The translations under genes were made by a program, and so were the position numbers. DNA of 64,000 bases, from assembly GCA_032433765.1 (NCBI GenBank), contig JAVIAB010000102.1:9315030-9379029 (forward strand), in the 5' to 3' direction. This document shows positions 46,401 to 58,400 of this stretch, piece by piece. Source of the stretch: Megaustenia siamemsis (Eukaryota; Mollusca; Gastropoda; Stylommatophora; Ariophantidae). Numbering within the stretch: the first letter of the stretch is position 1; the number at the start of each line of letters is the position of its first letter. The notes under the pieces are model-generated. The model was given only the letters and a program-made list of their open reading frames with translations. It made no database searches and was not told the origin of the DNA.

Positions 46401-49400
46401 GACAATTGAAAAAATATTTGTAAATAAATAAAATAAAATCTGTGACTTTATCTTCAAGCAACTACGTGTTTACTCTAGTGCATATTTTATTTATTAAAGA
46501 CTGACGTTATTTTAATTATTAAAATTATGTCCACCTAGTTTCTACACATACTCTTTATTCCAGTAGGAAGATTGGGGACAATCAAAGGCTAAGGAAAGCA
46601 AACCTGAATAAAATGCTGGCTGAAATCGGACGCACTGGGCCACTGGCGCAGAACACAGTGCAACGTTTTAATGGGTGTTCAATCAGAGTGGATCTGGCAG
46701 ACTCTAATTGTGATGTTCTGTCTGTGGGGGCGATCAACATACTTAGCCTGACAGCTGACTTCATGTGAGAGTCTGGAATCCTACTCTGATTGAGTCCTGA
46801 TCGCAGAGAGAGAGATTCCGGTACCGTTATACTAACATTCTTACACATCAGATTATACAGGGAAGACTATATTTTTAATTTTTCTTTTATTTCTTCTTCT
46901 CATTCGAAATGATTATATTTTGTATTAATTTTTTAATTTTAAATACATATTTGTGTGTTATTGGTTATGAAAGGCCTTGGTATCACTGCAAACGAATAAA
47001 AATCCATAATTGCTCAACCGCCCGTGCCAGCGGAATCATCCGAATTGCTAACTCTTCTCCCAAACAAAGAAAGGTAACTGTAGTTCCCATCATAGCAGTC
47101 TCAGCACATGCCAAAAGACATAAGGCGAAGCCATTAGTGTGTATGTTGCATGTTTGTTCCTGCTGAAGCCCACTGCGCCGAAACGTCCTGGGTTGTGTTG
47201 TCCTATTGGTTACATGAAGCCTTTACCATACTGTTTTTTTTTTTTTTTCTATATCTATTTCTTTCATTTCTCCTGGCTTTACCCTTCCCTGGTCTCTGGG
47301 TAGTGAGATCCGATGTCTAGTTCTCTATGAATATGGTGAAAAAAAAGGAGGTCTAGTGTGCATTCCGCACATGTTAAAGAATCCTTAGCAGTTGGAAATG
47401 GAAAAGTGTAAGTCAGAAAATGGCTGCTGGCCAGGTAAATTTATAGGAAAAATCTACCCAAAACGTTAAAACTCTTGATGATAAAAATATGAGAGTATCT
47501 TTGAAGTTTTGAGAATATCTGCCTGTATGGCAGGGGACACCTGAGCATATGGGTGCCAGTGTGAAAAATAGTAAAAAGTGATATTCCCGCAAAATTCAGT
47601 CCCTCGTGACATTGCAAGAGATATAGAGCTGGCAAACGCAAACAAACAAAACATAAGACAAACGTAGTTGAAAATATATGCAAGATTATGAGCAAATGTG
47701 GCTAAATATGTGGCGGTGAGAATGTATAACAATGGCATGGGTGAGAAAGATATATGTGAATTACAATTCAGGGAAAAACATGGACAATTCACAAGGAGAG
47801 AATGGGGAATTCAGTTCACATTTTCCCTGAAGTGTAATTCACATCTATCTTGTTACACATTCTCACCCCATTCTCACTGTTACAAATATAGAGTCTGACA
47901 TGACAGTACTGCATTTCCTCTCAATATTCCCATCACTTGCACTTGTTCTTTGAAAAATTATAACTCTAACAATTATGAGACAGGGTAGAGCTGTATGAAA
48001 ATTGTAACAACAATCTTCTAAGGAAAAGCTATATTTAAAAAAAATTATTTTGTAGTTAATGAACAATCACTGTTTTTTTAAGAAAAGAACAAAACAATGT
48101 TTTTGTAGTTAAATTGTCCTGGTAGGAAAGAACAAGAATTTTCCGGATAGGTAAGAACAAGAATTGTTCTGGTAGGAAAGAACAAGAATTGTCCTGGTAG
48201 GAAAGAACAAGAATTGTCCTGGTAGGAAAGAACAAGAATTGTTCTGGTAGGTAAGAACAACAAGAATTGTTCTGGTAGGAAAGAACAAGAATTGTTCTGG
48301 TAGGAAAGAACAAGGATTGTCCTGGTAGGTAAGAACAAGGATTGTCCTGGTATGAAAGAACAAGAATTGTCCTGGTAGGAAAGAAAAAGGATTGTCCTGG
48401 TAGGTAAGAACAAGGATTGTCAAGGATTGTCCTGGTAGGTAAGAACAAGGATTGTCCTGGTATGAAAGAACAAGAATTGTCCTGGTAGGAAAGAAAAAGG
48501 ATTGTCCTGGTAGGTAAGAACAAGGATTGTCCTGGTAGGTAAGAACAAGGATTGTCCTGGTAGGTAAGAACAAGAATTGTCCTGGTAGGAAAGAACAACA
48601 ATTGTCCTTGTAGGTAAGAACAAGAATTGTCCTAGTAGGTAAGAACAAGGATTGTCAAGGATTGTCCTGGTAGATAAGAACAAGGATTGTCCTGGTATGA
48701 AAGAACAAGAATTGTCCTGGTAGGAAAGAAAAAGGATTGTCCTGGTAGGTAAGAACAAGGATTGTCCTGGTAAGAAAGAACAAGAATTGTCCTGGTAGGT
48801 AAGAACAAGGATTGTCCTGGTAAGAAAGAACAATAATTGTCCTGGTAGGTAAGAACAAAGATTGTCCTGATAGGAAAGAACAATAATTGTCCTGGTAGGA
48901 AAGAACAAAGATTGTCCTGGTAGGAAAGAACAAGGATTGTCCTGTAGGAAAGAACAAAGATTGTCCTGGTAGGAAAGAACAAGGATTGTCCTGGTAGGAA
49001 AGAACAAGCATTGTCCTTGAAAGAAAGACCAAGAATTGTCCTGGTAGGTAAGAACAAGAATTGTCCTTGTAAGAAAGTTCAAGAATTGTTGTGGTAGGAA
49101 AGAACAAGAATTGTCCTGGTAGGAAAGAACAAGAATTGTCCTGGTAGGAAAGAACAAGAATTGTCCTGGTAGGAAAGAACAAGGATTGTCCTGATAGGTA
49201 AGAACAAGAATTGTCCTTGTAAGAAAGTTCAAGAATTGTTGTGGTAGGAAAGAACAAGGATTGTCCTGGTAGGAAAGAACAAGAATTGTCCTGGTAGGAA
49301 AGAACAAGAATTGTCCTGGTAGGAAAGAACAAGGATTGTCCTGATAGGTAAGAACAAGAATTGTCCTTGTAAGAAAGAACAAGAATTGTCCTGGTAGGTA

Positions 49401-52400
49401 AGAACAAGAATTGTCCTGGTAGGTAAGAACAAGAATTGTCCTTGTAAGAAAGAACAAAATTGTCCTTGTAAGAAAGAACAAGGATTGTCCTTGTAAGAAA
49501 GAACAAGAATTGTCCTTGTAAGAAAGAACAAGGATTGTCCTTGTAAGAAAGAACAAGAATTGACCTGATAGGTAAGAACAAGAATTGTCCTGGTAGTAAA
49601 GAACAAGATTTGTCCTTGTAAGAAAGAACAACGAACGTCCTGGTAGGAAAGTACAAGAATTGTCCTGGTAGAAAAGAACAAGAATTGTCCTTGTAAGAAA
49701 GAACAAGAATTGTCCTTGTAAGAAAGAACAAGATTTGTCCTTGTAAGAAAGAACAAGAATTGTCCTGGTAGGTAAGAACAAGAATTGTCCTTGTAAGAAA
49801 GAACAAGATTTTGTCCTTGTAACAAAGAACAAGAATTGTCCTTGTAAGAAAGAACAAGGATCGTCCTTGTAAGAAAGAACAAGGATTGTCCTTGTAAGAA
49901 AAAACAAGGATTGTCCTTGTAAGAAAGAACAAGGATTGTCCTTGTAAGAAAGAACAAAGATTGTCCTTGTAAGAAAGAACAAGGATTGTCCTTGTAAGAA
50001 AGAACAAGGATTATCCTTGTAAGAAAAAACAAAAATTGTCCTGATAGATAAGAACAATAATTGTCCTGGTAGGAAAGAACAAAGATTGTCCTGGTAGGAA
50101 AGAGCAAAGATTGTCCTGGTAGGAAAGAACAAAGATTGTCCTGGTATGAAAGAACTAGGATTGTCCTGGTAGGAAAGAACAAAGATTGTCCTGGTAGGAA
50201 AGAACAAGGATTGTCCTGGTAGTAAAGAACAAAGATTGTCCTGGTAGGAAAGAACAAGGATTGTCCTGATAGGAAAGAACAAAGATTGTCCTGCTAGGTA
50301 AGAACAAGGATTGTCCTGGTAGGAAAGAACAAGGATTGTCCTGGTAGGAAAGAACAAGGATTGTCCTGTAGGAAAGAACAAGGATTGTCCTAGTAGGAAA
50401 GAACAAGGATTGTCCTGGTAGGAAAGAACAAGGATTGTCCTGGTAGGAAAGAACAAGGATTGTCCTGGTAGGAAAGAACAAGCATTGTCCTGGTAGGAAA
50501 GAACAAAGATTGTCCTGGTAGGAAAGATCAAAGATTGTCCTGGTAGGAAAGAACAAAGATTGTCCTGGTATGAAAGAACAAGGATTGTCCTGGTAGGAAA
50601 GAACAAAGATTGTCCTAGTAGGAAAGAACAAGGATTGTCCTGGTAGTAAAGAACAAAGATTGTCCTGGTAGGAAAGAACAAGGATTGTCCGATAGGAAAG
50701 AACAAAGATTGTCCTGGTAGGTAAGAACAAGGATTGTCCTGGTAGGAAAGAACAAGGATTGTCCTGGTAGGAAAGAACAAGGATTGTCCTGTAGGAAAGA
50801 ACAAGGATTGTCCTGGTAGGAAAGAACAAGGATTGTCCTGGTAGGAAAGAACAAGGATTGTCCTGGTAGGAAAGAACAAGGATTGTCCTGGTAGGAAAGA
50901 AGAAGCATTGTCCTGGTAGGAAAGAACAAAGATTGTCCTGGTAGGAAAGAACAAAGATTGTCCTGGTAGGAAAGAACAAGGATTGTCCTGGTAGGAAAGA
51001 ACAAAGATTGTCCTGGTAGGAAAGAACAAGGATTGTCCTGGTAGGAAAGAACAAGGATTGTCCTGGTAGGAAAGAACAAGGATTGTCCTGGTAGGAAAGA
51101 ACAAGAATTGTCCTTGTAAGAAAGAACAAAAATTGTCCTGGTAGGTAAGAACAAGATTTGTCCTGGTAGATAAGAACAAGAATTGTCCTTGTAAGAAAGA
51201 ACAACAAACGTCCTGGTAGGAAAGTACAAGAATTGTCCTGGTAGAAAAGAACAAGAATTGTCCTTGTAAGAAAGAACTAGAATTGTCCTTGTAAGAAAGA
51301 ACAAGAATTGTCCTTGTAAGAAAGAACAAGAATTGTCCTTGTAAGAAAGAACAAGAATTGTCCTTGTAAGAAAGAACAAGAATTGTCCATGTAAGAAAGA
51401 ACAAGGATTGTCCTTGTAAGAAAGAACAAGGATTATCCTTGTAAGAAAGAACAAAAATTGTCCTGATAGAAAAGAACAATAATTGTCCTGGTAGGAAAGA
51501 ACAAGGATTGTCCTGGTAGGAAAGAACAAAGATTGTCCTGGTAGGAAAGAACAAGGATTGTCCTGGTAGGAAAGAACAAGGATTGTCCTGGTAGGAAAGA
51601 ACAAAGATTGTCCTGGTAGGAAAGAACAAAGATTGTCCTGGTAGGAAAGAACAAAGATTGTCCTGGTAGGAAAGAACAAAGATTGTCCTGGTAGGAAAGA
51701 ACAAAGATTGTCCTGGTAGGAAAGAACAAAGATTGTCCTGGTAGGTAAGAACAAGGATTGTCCTGGTAGGAAAGAACAAGGATTGTCCTGTAGGAAAGAA
51801 CAAGGATTGTCCTGTAGGAAAGAACAAAGATTGTCCTTGTAGGAAAGAACAAAGATTGTCCTGGTAGGAAAGAACAAAGATTGTCCTGGTAGGAAAGAAC
51901 AAGAATTGTCCTGGTAGGAAAGAACAAGAATTGTCCTGGTAGGAAAGAACAAAGATTGTCCTGGTAGGAAAGAACAAAGATTGTCCTGGTAGGAAAGAAC
52001 AAAGATTGTCCTGGTAGGTAAGAACAAGGATTGTCCTGGTAGGAAAGAACAAGGATTGTCCTGGTAGGAAAGAACAAGGATTGTCCTGTAGGAAAGAACA
52101 AGGATTGTCCTGGTAGGAAAGAACAAGGATTGTCCTGGTAGGAAAGAACAAGGATTGTCCTGGTAGGAAAGAACAAGGATTGTCCTGGTAAGAAAGAACA
52201 AGCATTGTCCTGGTAGGAAAGAACAAAGATTGTCCTGGTAGGAAAGAACAAGGATTGTCCTGGTAGGAAAGAACAAAGATTGTCCTGGTAGGAAAGAACA
52301 AGGATTGTCCTGGTAGGAAAGAACAAAGATTGTCCTGGTAGGAAAGAACAAGGATTGTCCTGGTAGGTAAGAACAAGGATTGTCCTGGTAGGAAAGAACA

Positions 52401-55400
52401 AGGATTGTCCTGGTAGGAAAGAACAAGGATTGTCCTGGTAGGAAAGAACAAGAATTGTCCTTGTAAGAAAGAACAAAAATTGTCCTGGTAGGTAAGAACA
52501 AGAATTGTCCTTGTAAGAAAGAACAAAAATTGTCCTGGTAGGTAAGAACAAGAATTGTCCTTGTAAGAAAGAACAACAAACGTCCTGGTAGGAAAGTACA
52601 AGAATTTTCCTGGTAGAAAAGAACAAGAACTGTCCTTGTAAGAAAGAACAAGAATTGTCCAAGAACAAATGTGTCCTTGTAGAAAGAACAAGAATTGTCC
52701 TTGTAAGAAAGAACAAGGATTGTCCTGGAGGTAAGAACAAGGATTGTCCTGGCAGGTAAGAACAAGGATTGTCCTGGCAGGTAAGAACAAGGATTGTCCT
52801 GGTAGGAAAGAACAAGGATTGTCCTTGTAAGAAAGAACAAGAATTGTCCTTGTAAGAAAGAACAAGGATTGTCCTTGTAAGAAAGAACAAGGATTATCCT
52901 TGTAAGAAAGAACAAGAATTGTCCTTGTAAGAAAGAACAAGGATTGTCCTTGTAAGAAAGAACAAGAATTGTCCTTGTAAGAAAGAACAAGGATTGTCCT
53001 TGTAAGAAAGAACAAGGATTATCCTTGTAAGAAAGAACAAAAATTGTCCTGAAAGAAAAGAACAATAATTGTCCTGGTAGGAAAGAACAAAGATTGTCCT
53101 GGTAGGAAAGAACAAAGATTGTCCTGGTAGGAAAGAACAAGGATTGTCCTGGTAGGAAAGAACAAGAATTGTCCTGGTAGGAAAGAACAAAGATTGTCCT
53201 GGTAGGAAAGAACAAGGATTGTCCTGGTAGGAAAGAACAAGAATTGTCCTGGTAGGAAAGAACGAAGATTGTCCTGGTAGGAAAGAATAAAGATTGTCCT
53301 GGTAGGAAAGAACAAGGATTGTCCTGGTAGGAAAGAACAAAGATTGTCCTGGTAGGAAAGAACAAGGATTGTCCTGGTAGTAAAGAACAAAGATTGTCCT
53401 GGTAGGAAAGAACAAGGATTGTCCTGGTAGGAAAGAACAAGGATTGTCCTGGTAGGAAAGAACAAGAATTGTCCTGGTAGGAAAGAACAAGGATTGTCCT
53501 TGAAGGAAAGAACAAGGATTGTCCTGGTAGGAAAGAACAAGAATTGTCCTGGTAGGAAAGAACAAAAATTGTCCTGATAGGAAAGAACAAGGATTGTCCC
53601 TACAGTAAGTAATAGGGATTTAGACTTTTTGAACAGATTGGTGTTACTGTAAGAGGGACATCCCCATATCTGCTATAATCCTGCTTCAGCAACTAACAAA
53701 ATGTTCTTCTTGTTATATTGAACGTGTTGCATTCTGAAAAAAAGGTGTGCAGCTCATGATGAACACTTCCAGGTTACTGTAACAGTCGTCGTCGGTGATA
53801 TGATCTCCAAGGGTTGGCACCACATCTGAGTGGACTTCGTGGTCAAGTGGGTGTCCCCCACCCAAGAAACACTGTCCCAACAAATGAAGTCCAGCTCGTG
53901 GCGAATTTGCAGTCAAACACACATCCTATCCCAGGGTAAAACAAGGGCTAAGTACCATCCCATTGCCTGAAAAGTGTTCCTTGTTGCAGTTTCCTCATAT
54001 TCCAAGTTCGGCTTGCTGTCAGAGCTACCGAGTTTTAGTGCTCTGTGCACACCATGAGCTGTGTATTTCATCCGGATGGTGTTTCTATATTCAGATTGCT
54101 TACAATGAATGATGTTGCGTTCACTGTCGGTGCCGCTGGGCCTTATGTCTTTTGACATGTGCTGTGTTCGCTACAATGGGAACTGCAGCTGCCTTTCTTT
54201 GTTTGAATATTCAATATGATATTAATTTGGATGATTCAACTGACACAGGCGGTTGAGCAATTATGGATTTACATTCATTTGCAGTGATACCAGAGCTTTT
54301 GAATAGCTATAATTATAAATGCGCCAGTCCTAAACCTGATTTAATTAGGTGGCCATCTTCACCCTCCCACCAACCAAAAGTCCAAATAAGGATTGCCGAG
54401 TTGAAAAGAACACCAAAGCTGACAAGACTTGATATTGTATACATAAGAAAGGCACCCCCTTCCTCTCTAAAGACTACCATCTCCACTATCCCTCCCCCTA
54501 CCCATGCATTCATTTTTCTCTTACCTAAAAAAAGTTTTAATAAAAGACTTTGCAAATCTCTAAAGGGTATTGTAAAATAGAATCAACAAACTCACCAACA
54601 TACCCACAAGCACACAGATGAAGGTGATTCCTGGAACTATGGAAGGCAGCACCACATAACTGTATTCCTGCACCATACCTCCAGTCATGGAAGCCGTAGT
54701 AATTCTGCTCTCATTGACAAGGCCAACACTGACACCTGCAAGGGAACCAAATGTTGAAATCTTTGTTATCATGATCTTCTTTTTCTTCTTCTCATTCAGC
54801 AATTAAGTGGGTGTGAATGCGATGTGTCAGTAAGGTAACGGTAAAGTACAAGACTTGAATCAGCGTTTTTCCCCATATGTGCTTGGCCATCTATCCAGAC
54901 TTCTTCAGAGACTTCTGGATAGTGTCGCTTCAAGCATCGAAACTCACGATGCGAGGCGATATTCTTCACCTTCCCAGAGTACTAATACCCTGGTACCCAT
55001 TTCTCCCAGCGGTAGGGTCGACCACGGGGGTATTTTTTTGTTCCAACCATGAGTACAAATCACACTGCTTCCAGCGGGAATCGAATACGGGTTGTCCGAA
55101 CGTTGGTAGCCTAGTCAAGTGGTTTTCCCAACTAGGCTACCCAGGCCTGTCAGTAGTTTCTACCAAAGCTGTGATATCTGTACCTTTAGGCCAGACACAT
55201 ACATTTCTGGAATAGGAAGGTTTGCTTGATAATTTTTGACAAATTCATTTCATAATTAGCTTCCCTGAAACACTTTGTGTCAATACAGACTGACCAACAA
55301 GGTGAAGATCACAGCCGGCCCAGACTGACCAACATGGTGAAGATCACAGCCTGCCCAGACTGACCAACAAGGTGAAGATCACAGACGACACAGACTGACC

Positions 55401-58400
55401 AACAAGGTGAAGATCACAGCCGGCCCAGACTGACCCTACAAGGTGAAGATCACAGCCGGTCCAGACTGACCAACAAGGTGAAGATCACAGACGACACAGA
55501 CTGACCAACAAGGTGAAGGTCACAGCCGGCCCAGACTGACCTACAAGGTAAAGATCACAGCCGGCCCAGACTGACCAACAAGGTGAAGATCACAGTCGGG
55601 CCAAACTGACCAACAAGGTGAAGATCACAGCCGGTCCAGACTGACCAACAAGGTGAAGATCACTGCAGGCCCAGACTGACCAACAAGGTGAAGATCACAG
55701 CCGGCCAAGACAGACCAACAAGGTGAAGATCACAGCCGGTCCAGACTGACCAACAAGGTGAAGATCACAGCCTGCTCAGACAGACCATCAAGGTGAAGAT
55801 CACAGCCTGCTCAGACTGACCAAAAAGGTGAAGATCACTGCCGGCCAAGACAGGCCAAGAAGGTGAAGATCACTGTAGAGCCAGACTGACCAACAAGGTG
55901 AAGATCACTGTAGAGCCAGACTGACCAACAAGGTGAAGATCACTGCAGGCCCAGACTGACCAACAAGGTGAAGATCACTGTAGAGCCAGACTGACCAACA
56001 AGGTGAAGATCACTGCATGCCCAGTCAACATGGATTAACCCAAACAACTTGCATTAACCCAATCAACATGGATTAACCCAATCAACATGCATTAATCCAG
56101 CTAACATTTGGTAAAGATGTTTAATGTCCCAGTAACTGAGGACCTTAATGTAATGCCATTAATCTAATATTTAAACAAAAATTTATGAATAATCCTAGAC
56201 ATAGGACTATCAAATCAACACTAAACTGCTTGGGGAGACTGAAGAACTTTCTATTACAGCAACACTCATTACTAAACAAGTCTTAACATATGAATGTGAA
56301 TCATGGACAATAGGACAACAAACAAGAAAATCACTGAAGGCTGTAGAAATGTGGTTTTACAGAACAATGTTGAGAAAACCATGAACTGCTAAGAAGAGTA
56401 ATGAAAATGTTCTGAAAGGGGCCAAAAGCAAAAAGAGAGATAATTTCAAATAGGAAGAAACAATCATTATTTTTTGGCCATGTAATGAGAAGGGAACAGC
56501 TGGAATATATTGTAACAACAGAGAAAATTGAAGGATGATGAGATAAGAGAGAAGCAAAAAGAAAAGATACCAGACAGCTTAAGAGAATGGCTTGGCAGAT
56601 GGTCAACAACAGAAATGATAAATAACTGTCGAGATTGAAAGTTATGGAGAGACATGATCACCTACACCAGAAGGCATGTTACCTGATGATGATTACTAAA
56701 TAGACACTGAATGATCTATTAAGAAGAATGGGACTTCTTTAAGGTTAAAACAAAAATATTTGGAATCTACCATATCACAATCATCATCATCATCATATTC
56801 AAGTACTGGGCCTGCTGTGTAGGTGATCATGTCTCTCCGCAACTGTCGATCTCGAGTTATTTATCATTTCTGTTGTTGACCTTCTGCCAAGCCAATCTCT
56901 TAAGCTGTCTGGTATCTTTTCTCTTTCCCTCCCTCTATCTCTTCGTCCCTTAATTTTCCCAGTTGTTACAATATATTCCAGCTGTTCTCCTTTCATTACA
57001 TGGTCAAAAAATGATGATTGTTTCTTCCTAATATTGGAAATTAGCTCTTTTTGCTTTGGCCTCTTTCAGAACGTTTTCATTACTCTTCTTAGCTATCCAT
57101 GGTATTCTCAACATTCTTCTGTAAAACCACATTTCTACAGACTCCATTACATTACATATCACTATAAACATGATTAATAATGTTCAACTTATTGCAAAAT
57201 CATTCATTTGTTTCTCTGTGTACATCAGCTTTATATTATCTCTAACGACATCCCAGGAGACTGAATATTGTGTGAATATAACCGTTCATTTAATGTTCAC
57301 ACTGGCAGCCTTGTGCTCAAGTGTCCCTCGCCATCAAGACAAATATTTTCCGACTTCAGACATACTCTCACTTTTAATAATTGAGGGTTTTGACATTTTT
57401 TCTATTAATTTTTCCTTGGAAGCTGCCATTTTTGGCCTACTCTTTTCTATTTCCAACTGAAAAGAGTTCTTTAACATGTGCTGAGCCCAAACAGCACCTC
57501 TTGTGTTTTTGCAATTTACCCAAAAGGGCTGGACTTCAAATCTCACTAATCTGAGATCAGGGGAGTGTCAATGAAGAACCACAGATTTGAAGAGAAAAAT
57601 TCCCACAGATAGTGTCACCCAGAAGACTGTTGTAAAACCACTCACCCTGTAAATTTACCAACCGACCAATGCTGTAAAACCACCCATCCACCAAGAACTG
57701 CTATAAAACCAATCACCTAAAACTGTTGTAAAACCACCCAGCCACGAAACAGTGCTGTAAAAACACCCACACATCAACTACTGCTGTAAAACCACCTACA
57801 CATCAACTACTGCTGTAAAACCATCCACACACCAACTACTGCTGTAAAACCACTCACACACCAACTACAGCTGTAAAACCACTCACACACCAACTACTGC
57901 TGTAAAACCACTTACACACCAACTACTGCTGTAAAACCACTCACACACCAACTACTGCTGTAAAACCACCTACACACCAACTACTGCTGTAAAACCACTC
58001 ACACACCAACTACTGCTGTAAAACCACCCACACACCAACTACTGCTGTAAAACCACCCACACACCAACTACTGTTGTAAAAACCACTCACACACCAACAA
58101 CTACTGTAAAACCACTCACCAAACAGTGTCAAAACCTTGTCCATACCACTATAAATTGCCCAAAAGTTTGGGGCCCAGTAAGCATGTACCAGGCCTCTCT
58201 TGAACGGGAAGAGTCGAGACAGTACTTGGTAGAACTGATTCTGTTAACACAGCAAATTATAGTATCAATCTACTGATGGAGCAAATTATAGTATCAATCT
58301 ACTGATGGAGCAAATTATTGTATCAATCTACTGATGGAGCAAATTATAGTATCAATCTACTGATGGAGCAAATTATTGTATCAATATACTGATGGAGCAA

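Noticed and set aside
46582..46848. Missing ALG8 exon candidate
   Set aside because: Translation does not match ALG8; the true exon for this part was found at 45715-45851.
48420..53015. 1531-codon minus-strand frame, and overlapping frames of 450-991 codons, as genes
   Set aside because: They are products of a stop-free 25-bp minisatellite; overlapping frames give the same 25-residue cycle, with no splice sites, domain or initiation context.
54263..54580. 105-codon plus-strand frame
   Set aside because: Overlaps repeat R2 at its start and lies antisense within an ALG8 intron; no motif and biased composition only.
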